A DNA stretch of 64,000 bases, from assembly GCF_002847285.1 (NCBI RefSeq), contig NZ_CP025407.1, positions 7,381,001 through 7,445,000 on the forward strand, in the 5' to 3' direction. Positions 8,338 to 17,154 of the stretch are shown here, one piece after another. Numbering within the stretch: the first letter of the stretch is position 1; each line of letters begins with the position of its first letter. The stretch comes from Streptomyces sp. CMB-StM0423. Its GTDB lineage: Bacteria > Actinomycetota > Actinomycetes > Streptomycetales > Streptomycetaceae. The notes beneath the pieces were generated by a model, which was not told the origin of the DNA, did not search any database, and saw nothing but the letters and a program-made list of their open reading frames with translations. Both the position numbers and the translations under genes were made by a program.

Positions 8338-10182
8338 ATGCCGCACGATCCTCTCGACGGGTGGTCACCCGCACCCTCAGAGCCGGAGCAGCCCGCCCAG
8401 GTGCGCCGGATCCTCGCGCTCTTCCGCCCGTACCGCGGCCGCCTCGCCGTGGTCGGGCTGCTGGTGGCCGCGTCCTCGCTGGTCTCGGTAGCCTCGCCGT
8501 TCCTGCTCCGCGAGGTCGTCGACACCGCCCTGCCCGAGGGCCGCACCGGGCTGCTCAGCCTGCTCGCGCTCGGCATGGTCGGCGTCGCCGTGCTCGGCGG
8601 CGTCTTCGGCGTGCTCCAGACCCTCATCTCCACCACCGTCGGCCAGCGCGTCATGCACGACCTGCGCACCGCCGTCTACGCCCAGTTGCAGCGCATGCCG
8701 CTGGCGTTCTTCACCCGCACCCGCACCGGCGAGGTGCAGTCCCGCATCGCCAACGACATCGGCGGCATGCAGGCCACCGTCACCACCACCGCCACCTCGC
8801 TGGTCTCCAACCTCACCAGCGTCATCGCCACCGTCGTCGCGATGCTCGCGCTCGACTGGCGGCTGACCGTCGTCTCGCTGCTCCTGCTGCCGCTCTTCGT
8901 CTGGATCGCCCGCCGCGTCGGCCGCGAGCGCAAGAAGATCACCTCGCAGCGGCAGAAGCAGATGGCCGCCATGGCCGCGGGCGTGACCGAGTCGCTGTCG
9001 GTCAGCGGCATCATGCTCGGCCGCACCATGGGCCGCTCCGACAGCCTCACCCGCGACTTCGCCGACGAGTCGGAGAGCCTGGTGGACGTGGAGGTACGGG
9101 CCAACATGGCGGGCCGCTGGCGGATGGCCACCATCGGCGTCGTCATGGCCGCCATGCCGGCCGTCATCTACTGGACCGCGGGCCTGGCCTCCGGCACCGG
9201 CGGGCAGGCCGTGTCCATCGGCACCGTCGTCGCCTTCGTCTCGCTCCAGCAGGGCCTCTTCCGGCCCACCGTCAGCCTGCTCTCCACCGGCGTGCAGATG
9301 CAGACCTCGCTCGCCCTCTTCCAGCGCATCTTCGAGTACCTCGACCTGCCCGTCGACATCGCCGAGCCCGAGCACCCGGTGCGGGTGGCGAAGCCCCGCG
9401 GCGAGGTGCGCTTCGAGAACGTCGACTTCGCGTACGAGGCGGGTCAGCCGACGCTGCGCGACGTCGACCTCACCGTGCCGGCCGGCACCAGCCTGGCGAT
9501 CGTCGGCCCCACCGGCGCCGGCAAGTCCACCCTGGGCTACCTGGTGCCGCGGCTGTACGACGTCACCGGTGGCCGGGTCACCCTCGACGGCACCGACGTG
9601 CGCGACCTCGACTTCGACTCGCTCGCCCGCGCGGTCGGCGTCGTCGCCCAGGAGACGTACCTCTTCCACGCCTCCGTCGGCGACAACCTGCGCTTCGCCC
9701 GCCCGGACGCCACCGACGCCGAGATCGAGGCCGCCGCCCGCGCCGCGCAGATCCACGACCACATCGCCGCCCTGCCCGACGGCTACGACACCCTCGTCGG
9801 CGAGCGCGGCTACCGCTTCTCCGGCGGCGAGAAACAGCGCCTGGCCCTCGCCCGCACCATCCTGCGCGACCCGCCGGTGCTCATCCTCGACGAGGCCACC
9901 AGCGCCCTGGACACCCGCACCGAGCGCGCGGTGCAGGAGGCGGTCGACGCGCTGGCCGCGGGCCGCACGACGATCACCATCGCGCACCGGCTCTCCACGA
10001 TCCGCGACGCCGACCAGATCGCGGTCCTGCACGACGGCCGGATCGCCGAACTCGGCACGCACGAGAAGCTGATGGCCGCCGGCGGCCGGTACGCGGCGCT
10101 GGTCCGCCGCGACCTTGACGCCGACGCGAGCGCGGTGGCCGGGGGCGAGCCGGTGGCGGAGGGCGCGTCGGTCACCGTCTGA
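8338..10182 (+). CDS. ABC exporter (TMD-NBD), multidrug type, with intact ATPase
   Basis: A 614-residue full half-transporter. The membrane domain spans about residues 30-330 with six hydrophobic segments. The ATPase domain has Walker A GPTGAGKST (about 390), Q-loop VVAQETYLFH, signature FSGGE (about 494), Walker B VLILDEATSALD (about 514) and H-loop AHRLST (about 548), all functional. AGGAGG lies just before the ATG at 8338. It has no partner gene, so it likely homodimerises. Divergence from a MarR gene across a palindrome suggests an inducible efflux pump. The cargo is unknown. Confidence 0.92.
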   Translation: MPHDPLDGWSPAPSEPEQPAQVRRILALFRPYRGRLAVVGLLVAASSLVSVASPFLLREVVDTALPEGRTGLLSLLALGMVGVAVLGGVFGVLQTLISTTVGQRVMHDLRTAVYAQLQRMPLAFFTRTRTGEVQSRIANDIGGMQATVTTTATSLVSNLTSVIATVVAMLALDWRLTVVSLLLLPLFVWIARRVGRERKKITSQRQKQMAAMAAGVTESLSVSGIMLGRTMGRSDSLTRDFADESESLVDVEVRANMAGRWRMATIGVVMAAMPAVIYWTAGLASGTGGQAVSIGTVVAFVSLQQGLFRPTVSLLSTGVQMQTSLALFQRIFEYLDLPVDIAEPEHPVRVAKPRGEVRFENVDFAYEAGQPTLRDVDLTVPAGTSLAIVGPTGAGKSTLGYLVPRLYDVTGGRVTLDGTDVRDLDFDSLARAVGVVAQETYLFHASVGDNLRFARPDATDAEIEAAARAAQIHDHIAALPDGYDTLVGERGYRFSGGEKQRLALARTILRDPPVLILDEATSALDTRTERAVQEAVDALAAGRTTITIAHRLSTIRDADQIAVLHDGRIAELGTHEKLMAAGGRYAALVRRDLDADASAVAGGEPVAEGASVTV

Positions 10183-10201
10183 GCCGCCGTACGGGGCGGG
10201 C

Positions 10202-10219
10202 GGGCCCGGCGCCGGCCCC
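10202..10219. terminator. Hairpin after the ABC exporter gene
   Basis: GGGCCCGGC and GCCGGCCCC form a nine-pair palindrome with one mismatch, about 20 nt after the exporter stop codon and upstream of the macrodomain gene. It is a plausible terminator, but such GC-rich palindromes are frequent here. Confidence 0.35.
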
Positions 10220-10241
10220 GTGCCCGTACTACGGTGGCGCC

Positions 10242-10757
10242 ATGGGTGTGCTCACGGCCGTGCACGGCGACATCACCGAGCAGCGGGTCGACGCGGTGGT
10301 CAACGCCGCCAACTCCTCGCTGCTGGGCGGCGGGGGCGTCGACGGCGCCATCCACCGCAGGGGCGGCAAGAGCATCGTCGAGGAGTGCCGCGAACTGCGC
10401 GCCTCCGCCTACCCGGACGGCCTGCCCGCGGGCCGCGCGGTGGCCACCACCGCCGGGCTGCTGCCGGTCCGCTGGGTGATCCACACCGTCGGTCCGGTGT
10501 GGACACGCGCCGAGGACCGCTCGGCGCAACTGGCCTCCTGCTACCGCGAGTCGCTGGCCGTCGCCCGCGAACTGGGCGCCCGCACGGTCGCGTTCCCCGC
10601 CGTGTCCACCGGCGCGTACGGCTGGCCGCTGGACGACGCGGCGAGGATCGCGGTGGCCGCGGTTCAGGAGGCCGTCGACAAGAGGGCCTTCGACGAGGTG
10701 CGCTTCGTCCTCTTCGACATCCGGGCCCACGAGGCGTTCGCCCGGCACCTCGGCTGA
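10242..10757 (+). CDS. Macrodomain protein, O-acetyl-ADP-ribose deacetylase (YmdB-like)
   Basis: A 171-residue single-domain protein of normal length for the family. It has GDITEQRVDAVVNAANSSLLGGGGVDGAIH at the N-terminus (ADP-ribose loop with conserved Asn and the GGGGVD turn), then TVGPVW and FPAVSTGAYGWP, the second ligand loop. Family enzymes hydrolyse O-acetyl-ADP-ribose and can remove mono-ADP-ribose from proteins. It is cytoplasmic and transcribed alone or with the downstream DUF2071 gene, whose GTG follows 57 nt after the stop. Confidence 0.92.
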   Translation: MGVLTAVHGDITEQRVDAVVNAANSSLLGGGGVDGAIHRRGGKSIVEECRELRASAYPDGLPAGRAVATTAGLLPVRWVIHTVGPVWTRAEDRSAQLASCYRESLAVARELGARTVAFPAVSTGAYGWPLDDAARIAVAAVQEAVDKRAFDEVRFVLFDIRAHEAFARHLG

Positions 10758-10814
10758 CGCGGCCGCGGCGGGGCCCGCCGGGCCCTGGAGCGCCGGCACT
10801 GCGATGCTGGCACC

Positions 10815-11567
10815 GTGCACAAGCCCGAGCCCGTCACCCCCGACGCCCCGCACGCCGTACGGTTCCCGCTGCTCACCCAGCAGTGGCTGGACCTGACGTT
10901 CGTCCACTGGGCCTTCGAGCCGGACGCCGTGGCGCGGCTGCTGCCCCGCGGGACCGTGCCGGACACCCACGACGGGGTCGCGTACGTCGGGCTCATCGCC
11001 TTCCGGATGCACCGCGTCGGGTGGCTGCGGCTGCCCGCGGTGCCGTACCTCGGGTCCTTCCCGGAGACCAACGTGCGCCTCTACTCGGTCGACGGCCGCG
11101 GGCGGCGCGGTGTCGTGTTCCGCTCGCTGGACGCAGCCCGGCTGGTCCCCGTGGTGCTGGGCCGGCTCGGCTTCGGGCTCCCGTACGTGTGGTCGCGGAT
11201 GGCCGTCCGCCGGGCCGGTGACACCGTCGTCTACACCAGTTCCCGCCGCCGGCCGGGCCCGCGCGGCGCGTACAGCCGCCTGACCGTGCGTCCGGGCGCA
11301 CGGGTCGGCGAGCCGAGCGCGCTTGAGCACTTCCTCACCGCGCGCTGGGGGCTGCACACCACCTTCTTCGGCGGTACGGCCTACCTGCCCAACGAACATC
11401 CCCGCTGGCCGCTGCACCGCGCGGAGCTGGTCCGGTGCGAGGAGAACCTGGTCGCGGCGGCGGGCCTGCCCGCGCCCGCCGGCGACCCGGTCAGCGTCCT
11501 GTACTCGCCGGGCGTCCCGGTGCGCCTCGGCCGCCCGCGGCGCGCCTCGTCGACGGCCGGTCCGTAA
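10815..11567 (+). CDS. DUF2071 (YqjF-like) protein
   Basis: A 250-residue protein with the YqjF/DUF2071 features: an N-terminal QQWLDLTFVHWAFEPDAVARLLPRG, then GVAYVGLIAFRM and ETNVRLYSVDGRGRRGVVFRSLDAARL. The fold resembles acetoacetate-decarboxylase-like beta barrels, and no reaction is established. It starts at GTG. It ends 8 nt before the stop of the convergent protease gene, with no room for a separate terminator. Confidence 0.85.
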   Translation: MHKPEPVTPDAPHAVRFPLLTQQWLDLTFVHWAFEPDAVARLLPRGTVPDTHDGVAYVGLIAFRMHRVGWLRLPAVPYLGSFPETNVRLYSVDGRGRRGVVFRSLDAARLVPVVLGRLGFGLPYVWSRMAVRRAGDTVVYTSSRRRPGPRGAYSRLTVRPGARVGEPSALEHFLTARWGLHTTFFGGTAYLPNEHPRWPLHRAELVRCEENLVAAAGLPAPAGDPVSVLYSPGVPVRLGRPRRASSTAGP

Positions 11568-11575
11568 CGGCCCGG

Positions 11576-12331
11576 TCAGGCGCCGCCGATGATGGCGTCG
11601 ATCCGGGACTTCACCGACGTCACGTCCCCGTAGATCGCGGGGGAGACGGCGCAGGTGCCCGCCGTGCCGCGGCTCGTGGCGCCGACGAGCCGCCAGTCGC
11701 CGGGCCCGCCGACGACCGCCGGGCCGCCGGAGTCGCCGTAGCACGCGCCCCGGCCGCCGCCGCCGTTCACGCACAGCTCGTACGCGCCCTGGATGCCCGC
11801 GCAGGAGGAGTCGGCGAGGACCGTGGTGTCGAGCTGCCGCAGCCCCACCGGCGGGGCACCGCAGCCGCGGGTCGGGCAGGTCTGGCCCCAGCCGATCAGC
11901 CGGGTCGCCGAACCGGCGGGCGCGGAGGCGGCGATGGGGACGGGCGTCTGGGCCGAGGGGGTGTCGAGCCGCAGCAGGGTCATGTCGGCGGCGAGCTGGC
12001 GCCGTTCGACGACGCGGCGGACCTCGCCGCCCGCGGTGCGGTCGGTGGTGCCGATCCGCACCTGGTACGGGGTGCCGCAGTGCGCGGCGGTGACGACCCA
12101 GCTCGGGTCGACCAGGCTGCCGCCGCAGGTGTGGCTGCCCGACGCACTCTGCAGCGAGGCCATGAAGGAGTACGTCTCGGAAGCGGGCTGGCCGCCGACG
12201 ATCCGCGTCGTAGGCGGGGGCGTGGGCTCCGGGCTGCCGGCGGCCGCGGCCGCGCCCGACATCGACAGAATGGCCACGACGGCGGTCGTTAACCCGCCGA
12301 GCCGCATGATGGTGCGCATTCGTCCGTTCAT
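11576..12331 (-). CDS. Secreted trypsin-like serine protease (S1) with a TTA codon
   Basis: A 251-residue S1 protease. It has a Sec signal (residues 1-32), a short proline-rich propeptide and the activation site R43-IVGG. The catalytic triad is His84 (TAAHC), Asp116 (DMTLL) and Ser201 (GDSGGP). Cysteine pairs suit secretion. The start at 12331 has GGGAGG upstream. Leu14, inside the signal peptide, is encoded by TTA (plus-strand 12290-12292), a codon read by the bldA tRNA in Streptomyces, so expression may be tied to development. The 250 bp upstream carry two sets of direct repeats. Confidence 0.93.
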   Translation of the reverse strand: MNGRMRTIMRLGGLTTAVVAILSMSGAAAAAGSPEPTPPPTTRIVGGQPASETYSFMASLQSASGSHTCGGSLVDPSWVVTAAHCGTPYQVRIGTTDRTAGGEVRRVVERRQLAADMTLLRLDTPSAQTPVPIAASAPAGSATRLIGWGQTCPTRGCGAPPVGLRQLDTTVLADSSCAGIQGAYELCVNGGGGRGACYGDSGGPAVVGGPGDWRLVGATSRGTAGTCAVSPAIYGDVTSVKSRIDAIIGGA

Positions 12332-12580
12332 TCGCGGTTTCCTCCCATGGGGACTTCGGCGCGTGTACGTCGAAGGGGAATCGCCAGAGCGTAAACACGA
12401 GTTCAGCGCGAGGTAAACAGGGCGCCGGGCGGAAAGGGAATTCGCCTGCCCGGAAATAACCGCGCTGAGCTGGGAGTTCGCCATCCGGAAATCAGGGTTC
12501 CGGGGTCCGGGTGCAGAAATCGCTTACATAACGCGGCGATATGGCCATGGAACAATGCAAGGCGAGGGGCGCGACGGGAA
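12332..12580. promoter_or_regulatory. Promoter region of the TTA protease, with direct repeats
   Basis: This gene-free stretch holds GTAAAC at 12391-12396 and 12413-12418 (22 bp apart, two helical turns). It also holds an imperfect 36-bp-period repeat: TTCGCC then CCGGAAAT at 12441-12457 and again at 12477-12492. No clear sigma-70 box is seen. These repeats are candidates for activator or repressor sites of the minus-strand protease. Confidence 0.4.
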
Positions 12581-13555
12581 TTACTCCGGCCGGCCGTGCG
12601 GTTCCGGGTCGGGAAGCCAGCCGCGGCGCTGTGCCAGGATTCCCGCCTGGAAGCGGGTGCGGGCGCCCAGTTCGTCCAGCAGCTCCGCCACCCGCCGCGT
12701 GACCGTCCGCGGACTCACGCCCAACTGCCGGGCGATCGCCTCGTCCTTGATCCCCGCCGCCAGCAGCGTCAGCAGCCCCAGGTCCGAGCACGAGGGACGG
12801 TCCTGCGCGGGCCGCGGCAGCAGCGGCGCGGCCTGCTGCCACAGCAGCTCGAAGAGGCTCACCAGCGCGTCCAGCAGCGCGCACGGGCGGATCACCAGCG
12901 CGCTGTCCACCTGGTCGTCGAGCGCGATCGGCAGCAGCGCCACCGCCCGGTCCGCGAGGGCCAGCTTCATCGGCACCTGCGGATGGACCCGCGACTGCTC
13001 GCCGTTGGCCGCCGCCCGCTGCGCCGCGGCCAGCGCGCCGGGGTACTCCAGCGACTCCGGGGCGTAGATGCCGCGTACCACCACCTGCTCGTGCAGCCGC
13101 GCCGTCACCCCCTCCTCCGAGGGCGTCACGTCCGCCGCGTACGGCGGCCGGTCGAAGACCAGCAACTCCCGCTCGCAGCCGCGGACGAGCTGGCCGAAGC
13201 GCTCCGCGATGGCCTGCCGGCCGGTGAGGATCTCCAGCAGTTCGTCCGGCTGCCGGCCCGCGCTCAGCGTCGCCGCCAGCGTCCGCGCGTTGCGCTGCAG
13301 TTCGCCCAGCTCCCGGCGGCGCCGCGCGACGAGCAGGTCGACGGCGGTGTCCGGGCGGGTGGCCAGCAGCCGCACCGGGCGCCCGGGCAGCCGGCTGACC
13401 AGGCCCACCTCCTCCAACTCCGTGACGCTGCGCCGGGTGGCGCGCTCGGAGCGCCGCAGCTCCCCGGCGAGCTGGGCGACGGTGCGGCCGGGCGCCGCGA
13501 GCAGCGCGCGGTAGACGGACTCGGCGTACGGCGGTATCCCCAGGGTCTCAAGCAT
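12581..13555 (-). CDS. TrmB/LuxR-type transcriptional regulator
   Basis: A 324-residue protein with two DNA-binding-like ends. The N-terminal winged helix resembles TrmB (YRALLAAPGRTVAQLAGELRRSERATRRSVTELEEVGLV, residues 15-53). The C-terminal LuxR-type HTH is LTLLAAGIKDEAIARQLGVSPRTVTRRVAELLDELGARTRFQAGI. The middle resembles a phospholipase-D-like sensor fold found in this actinomycete family. The gene is divergent from the large subtilase 90 bp away, with a palindrome between, so it probably regulates that protease. The stop is TAA, unusual in this GC-rich setting. Confidence 0.85.
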   Translation of the reverse strand: MLETLGIPPYAESVYRALLAAPGRTVAQLAGELRRSERATRRSVTELEEVGLVSRLPGRPVRLLATRPDTAVDLLVARRRRELGELQRNARTLAATLSAGRQPDELLEILTGRQAIAERFGQLVRGCERELLVFDRPPYAADVTPSEEGVTARLHEQVVVRGIYAPESLEYPGALAAAQRAAANGEQSRVHPQVPMKLALADRAVALLPIALDDQVDSALVIRPCALLDALVSLFELLWQQAAPLLPRPAQDRPSCSDLGLLTLLAAGIKDEAIARQLGVSPRTVTRRVAELLDELGARTRFQAGILAQRRGWLPDPEPHGRPE

Positions 13556-13579
13556 CCGGCCATGGTGGCTACTTGTAGA

Positions 13580-13599
13580 CGTGGCGACAAGACGCCACG
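13580..13599. promoter_or_regulatory. Candidate operator between TrmB/LuxR regulator and subtilase
   Basis: The perfect inverted repeat CGTGGCG-N6-CGCCACG sits midway in the 90-bp divergent gap. A second, overlapping pair CTTGT/ACAAG begins at 13572. It is well placed to control both genes. Confidence 0.55.
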
Positions 13600-13644
13600 A
13601 AGATTCGTTCCGCCGTGCAGGTCCGCCAGGGTAAGACCGGGATC

Positions 13645-16600
13645 ATGTCCTCCAGACGGCTCCCTCAGCACGTCCGCGCCGCCGTGACAGCCCTCCTGCT
13701 CGGCGGGCTGACGCTCCCGGCCCTGTCGGCCACGCCGGCCGCGGCCGGCCCCCTGCCCCTCGCCGCGCCGCCCGCCGGCGGCGCCTCCGCTTCCGCCTCT
13801 GCCACGGTCACCCTCGTCACCGGAGACGAGGTCACCGTCGACGCTCCCGCCGCGGACGGTCCCCCCGCCGTCTCCGTCACCCCGCGGTCCGGCTCCGGCA
13901 CCCGCTCCTTCACCACCCTGCGAGACGGGGACGACGTCTACGTCGTCCCGGACGACGCCGCCGGGCTCGTCCCCGAGGTGCTCGACCTCGAACTCTTCAA
14001 CGTCACCGCCCTCGTCGAGATGGGCTACGACGACGCCTCCACCGGCGCGCTCCCGCTGATCGTGCAGGGCCCCCGCCCGCTGGCCGCGGCCGGCGAGGCG
14101 GCCCGCGAGGACGCCCTGCCGCTGCCCGCCCTCGACGCCGTCGCCGTCGAACTGCCCAAGAAGAGCGCCGGCACCTTCGCCGCGACTCTGGCCCGCCCGG
14201 CCGGTCCGGCCGCGGCCGGGGTGCGCCGGGTGTGGCTGGACCGCAGCCTGGAGGCCGCGGAACTCGACGGCAACCTGAGCCAGATCGGCGCCCCCGAGGT
14301 GTGGGACGCCGGGCTGAGCGGCGAGGGCGTGGACGTCGCCGTGCTCGACTCCGGCGTCGACGCCGACCACCCCGACCTGCGCGGCCGGGTCGCCGGCGCC
14401 GCCGACTTCACCGGCGAGGGCACCACCGAGGACACCAACGGCCACGGCACCCACGTCGCCTCCCTCGTGGCGGGCAGCGGCGCCGCGTCCGGCGGTGCCC
14501 GCAAGGGCGTCGCGTACGGCGCCCGGCTGCTGTCCGGCCGGGTCCTGAACGGCGAGGGCGAGGGCCGGGCGTCCTGGGTCATCGCCGGCATGCAGTGGGC
14601 CACCGAGCAGGGTGCCGACGTGGTCAACCTCAGCCTGGGCGGCACCGCGCCCGAGTACCCCGAGAACGACCCCGTCGCCCGCGCGCTCGACGCGCTGGCC
14701 GCCGACACCGGCACCCTCTTCGTCGTCGCGGCGGGCAACTCCGGCCCGTACTCCGGCACCATCGGTACCCCGGGCGTCGCGGAGAGCGCGCTGACCGTGG
14801 GGGCCGCGGACGCGGACGGCGGTACGCCCCGGTTCACCAGCATCGGCCCGACGACCGGCGCGTTCCTCTCCAAGCCCGACCTGACCGCCCCGGGCGTCGC
14901 CGTCACCGGTGCCCGCGCGGGCGGCGGCACGGCCGATCCGTACACGGAGATGAGCGGCACCTCGCAGGCCACCCCGCACGTCGCCGGCGCCGCCGCGCTG
15001 CTGCTGCAGAAGCACCCCGGCTGGGACTGGCGGCGGCTGAAGACCGCCCTCATGACCACCGCGGACGGCGACGCCGCGGCACCCCGGCCGCACGCGGCCG
15101 GGGCCGGTGTCCTCGACCTGCCGGGCGCGGCGAACGAGACGCTGCAACTCGACCGCGGCAACGTCGACTTCGGCTACCTGCGCTACCCCGAGGGGGAGCG
15201 CCCCGCGTCGATCGAGCTGACCCTGACCAACAACGGCACCGAGCCCCGCGCCCTCTCCCTCACCGACCTCGCCACCGAGCGCGCCGGCGCCCCGCTCGCC
15301 GACGGCGCCGTGACCGTGACGCCCGCCGCCGTGACCGTCGCACCCGGCGCCAGCGAGCGGGTGACGGTCACGCTGACGCCCGAGGGCGTCGCGCCCGGCG
15401 TCTACTCCGGCGCCGTCGTCCTCACCGAGAGCGGGCACGACACCGTCACCCTGCCGCTCAGCTTCTACCTCGAAGCGCCCCGTCACGACGTGGACCTGAC
15501 CGTCCTGGACCGGAACGGCCGCCCCTGGGCCGGCGGCAGCCTGTGGCTGCTCAACATGCAGGAGACGTACCCCGAGACCGGCGGCGGCTTCCGCACCGTC
15601 CACCTGGACGAGAACGGCCGCGCCACCGCCCGCATGCTGCCCGGCCCGCTGACGATGATGGCCAAGGTCGAAACCCCCGCGGCGGACGGCGAGCCCGCCA
15701 GCGTCGCCTTCGCGGGCTCGCCCGAGGTGCAGGTCGACGCCGACATGGCGTACACCATCGACGCCCGCAACGCGCTGCCGCTGCGCCCCGCGACCGTCGA
15801 GGGCGCCGACACCGAGGTGGGGCACGTCTCCATCCACTACGCGCGCCACGACGCGGCCGGCACCGGCGGCCTGGACGAGGGGATCTTCGCCACCGGCGAG
15901 GAGATCGAGCAGGGCCGGGTCTTCCTCCAGCCGACCGCGCCGGTGCGGCACGGCAGCGTGGTGTTCGAGACCCGCTGGCGGCTGGAGGCGGACGGCAAGC
16001 CGCGCGGACAGCAGGCCGACGTGTACGAGCTGGTGCTCGGCCGCGGCGCGGTGATCCCCGATCCGCCGCGGTACCGCGTCACGCGCGCGGAGGTGCGCAA
16101 GCTGGCGCGTATCGAGGCGGACTACCGCTCGCTGCTGGGCCGGGACGACACGTACACCGAGTCCCGCGAGCCGCGCACCGACGGCATCGCGAGTGCCCTC
16201 CGCTTCGAGCACCCGGTCACGGTGCCGCAGCGCCGCGTCGAGATGGTGACCGCATCGCCGGACGTCGCGTGGCGCCACTGCGTCGTCGGCCCCGCGGTGG
16301 CGCGCGCCAACCTGTGCACGCCCACCTCGGCGTACGAGCCGGGGGAGCGCCCCGATCCGGTCTGGTTCGGCGCCCCGGCCCCGGCGGTCATCGCCGGGCT
16401 GCACGACGGCGACGAACTCGTCCTGCCGGTGTCCCTGAGCGACGGCGAACACCAGGGGTCGGTGTGGAACACGCCGACCGCCGGGAACGAGAGCCTGCGG
16501 CTCTTCCACGACGGCAAAGAGATCCCGGCCCGCCCCGGCACCGCCTACTTCCCCGTCACGTCCGAGCCCGCCACGTACCGGCTGGAGCACACCTCGCGCC

Positions 16601-17034
16601 CCGACCGCGACGCGCTGCCCATCGGCAGCGAGACACGCACGAGCTGGACCTTCCCGGCCCGCGGTCCCGCGGATCCGCTGGTGGGGCAGGAGCGGGTGCG
16701 GCTGCTGGGCGTCGACTACGCGCCCCGCACCGACCGGGACGGTGCCGTCCCCGCGCACCGGCCGCTCACCGTCGGCCTGCGGCTGACGTCCACCGCGGGC
16801 CCGGAGGACGCGATCAGGACCGAGCGCGGCAGCGTGCGGTTCTGGGCCTCCACCGACGGCGGCGAGCGCTGGCACGAGGCGCTGGTGGTCCCCGGGCGGG
16901 ACGGTGAACTGACCGCGCTGGTGCCGCAGGTACGGCCGCGGCCGGGCCAGGAGGTGTCCGTGCGGGTGCGCGGTACGGCCGCCGAGGGCCGGGCGATCGA
17001 GCAGACGATCATCGACGCCTACCGCGCCGGCTGA
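13645..17034 (+). CDS. Large secreted subtilisin-like protease (S8)
   Basis: A 1129-residue exported protease. It has a Sec signal (residues 1-35) and a propeptide-like region to about 205. The S8 domain carries Asp235 (VLDSGVD), His267 (GHGTHV) and Ser440 (SGTSQATPH). After about 510 come Ig-like beta domains (FGYLRYPEGERP, TLTPEGVAPGVYSG) and a long C-terminal region of unknown fold, also seen in other streptomycete S8 proteins. The start was placed at MSSRRLPQHV, which gives the signal peptide; an upstream in-frame ATG adds only basic residues. It is divergent from the TrmB/LuxR regulator and followed by a strong hairpin. Confidence 0.93.
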   Translation: MSSRRLPQHVRAAVTALLLGGLTLPALSATPAAAGPLPLAAPPAGGASASASATVTLVTGDEVTVDAPAADGPPAVSVTPRSGSGTRSFTTLRDGDDVYVVPDDAAGLVPEVLDLELFNVTALVEMGYDDASTGALPLIVQGPRPLAAAGEAAREDALPLPALDAVAVELPKKSAGTFAATLARPAGPAAAGVRRVWLDRSLEAAELDGNLSQIGAPEVWDAGLSGEGVDVAVLDSGVDADHPDLRGRVAGAADFTGEGTTEDTNGHGTHVASLVAGSGAASGGARKGVAYGARLLSGRVLNGEGEGRASWVIAGMQWATEQGADVVNLSLGGTAPEYPENDPVARALDALAADTGTLFVVAAGNSGPYSGTIGTPGVAESALTVGAADADGGTPRFTSIGPTTGAFLSKPDLTAPGVAVTGARAGGGTADPYTEMSGTSQATPHVAGAAALLLQKHPGWDWRRLKTALMTTADGDAAAPRPHAAGAGVLDLPGAANETLQLDRGNVDFGYLRYPEGERPASIELTLTNNGTEPRALSLTDLATERAGAPLADGAVTVTPAAVTVAPGASERVTVTLTPEGVAPGVYSGAVVLTESGHDTVTLPLSFYLEAPRHDVDLTVLDRNGRPWAGGSLWLLNMQETYPETGGGFRTVHLDENGRATARMLPGPLTMMAKVETPAADGEPASVAFAGSPEVQVDADMAYTIDARNALPLRPATVEGADTEVGHVSIHYARHDAAGTGGLDEGIFATGEEIEQGRVFLQPTAPVRHGSVVFETRWRLEADGKPRGQQADVYELVLGRGAVIPDPPRYRVTRAEVRKLARIEADYRSLLGRDDTYTESREPRTDGIASALRFEHPVTVPQRRVEMVTASPDVAWRHCVVGPAVARANLCTPTSAYEPGERPDPVWFGAPAPAVIAGLHDGDELVLPVSLSDGEHQGSVWNTPTAGNESLRLFHDGKEIPARPGTAYFPVTSEPATYRLEHTSRPDRDALPIGSETRTSWTFPARGPADPLVGQERVRLLGVDYAPRTDRDGAVPAHRPLTVGLRLTSTAGPEDAIRTERGSVRFWASTDGGERWHEALVVPGRDGELTALVPQVRPRPGQEVSVRVRGTAAEGRAIEQTIIDAYRAG

Positions 17035-17040
17035 TTCCGC

Positions 17041-17075
17041 CGCGCCGGCCCCGGCGGACCGCCGGGGCCGGCGCG
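17041..17075 (+). terminator. Strong hairpin terminator after the subtilase
   Basis: Seventeen-base perfect arms (17041-17057 and 17059-17075) meet at a single A, which in RNA gives a long GC stem with a small loop, 7 nt after the stop codon. No T-run follows, as is usual in actinomycetes. Confidence 0.75.
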
Positions 17076-17154
17076 CGCACGCCGGCCGCCGATCGCCTGA
17101 GCCCCCGGTTCACCACCCGCAAAACTGAGCGAACGGTCGTGCTATCTTCTCTCC

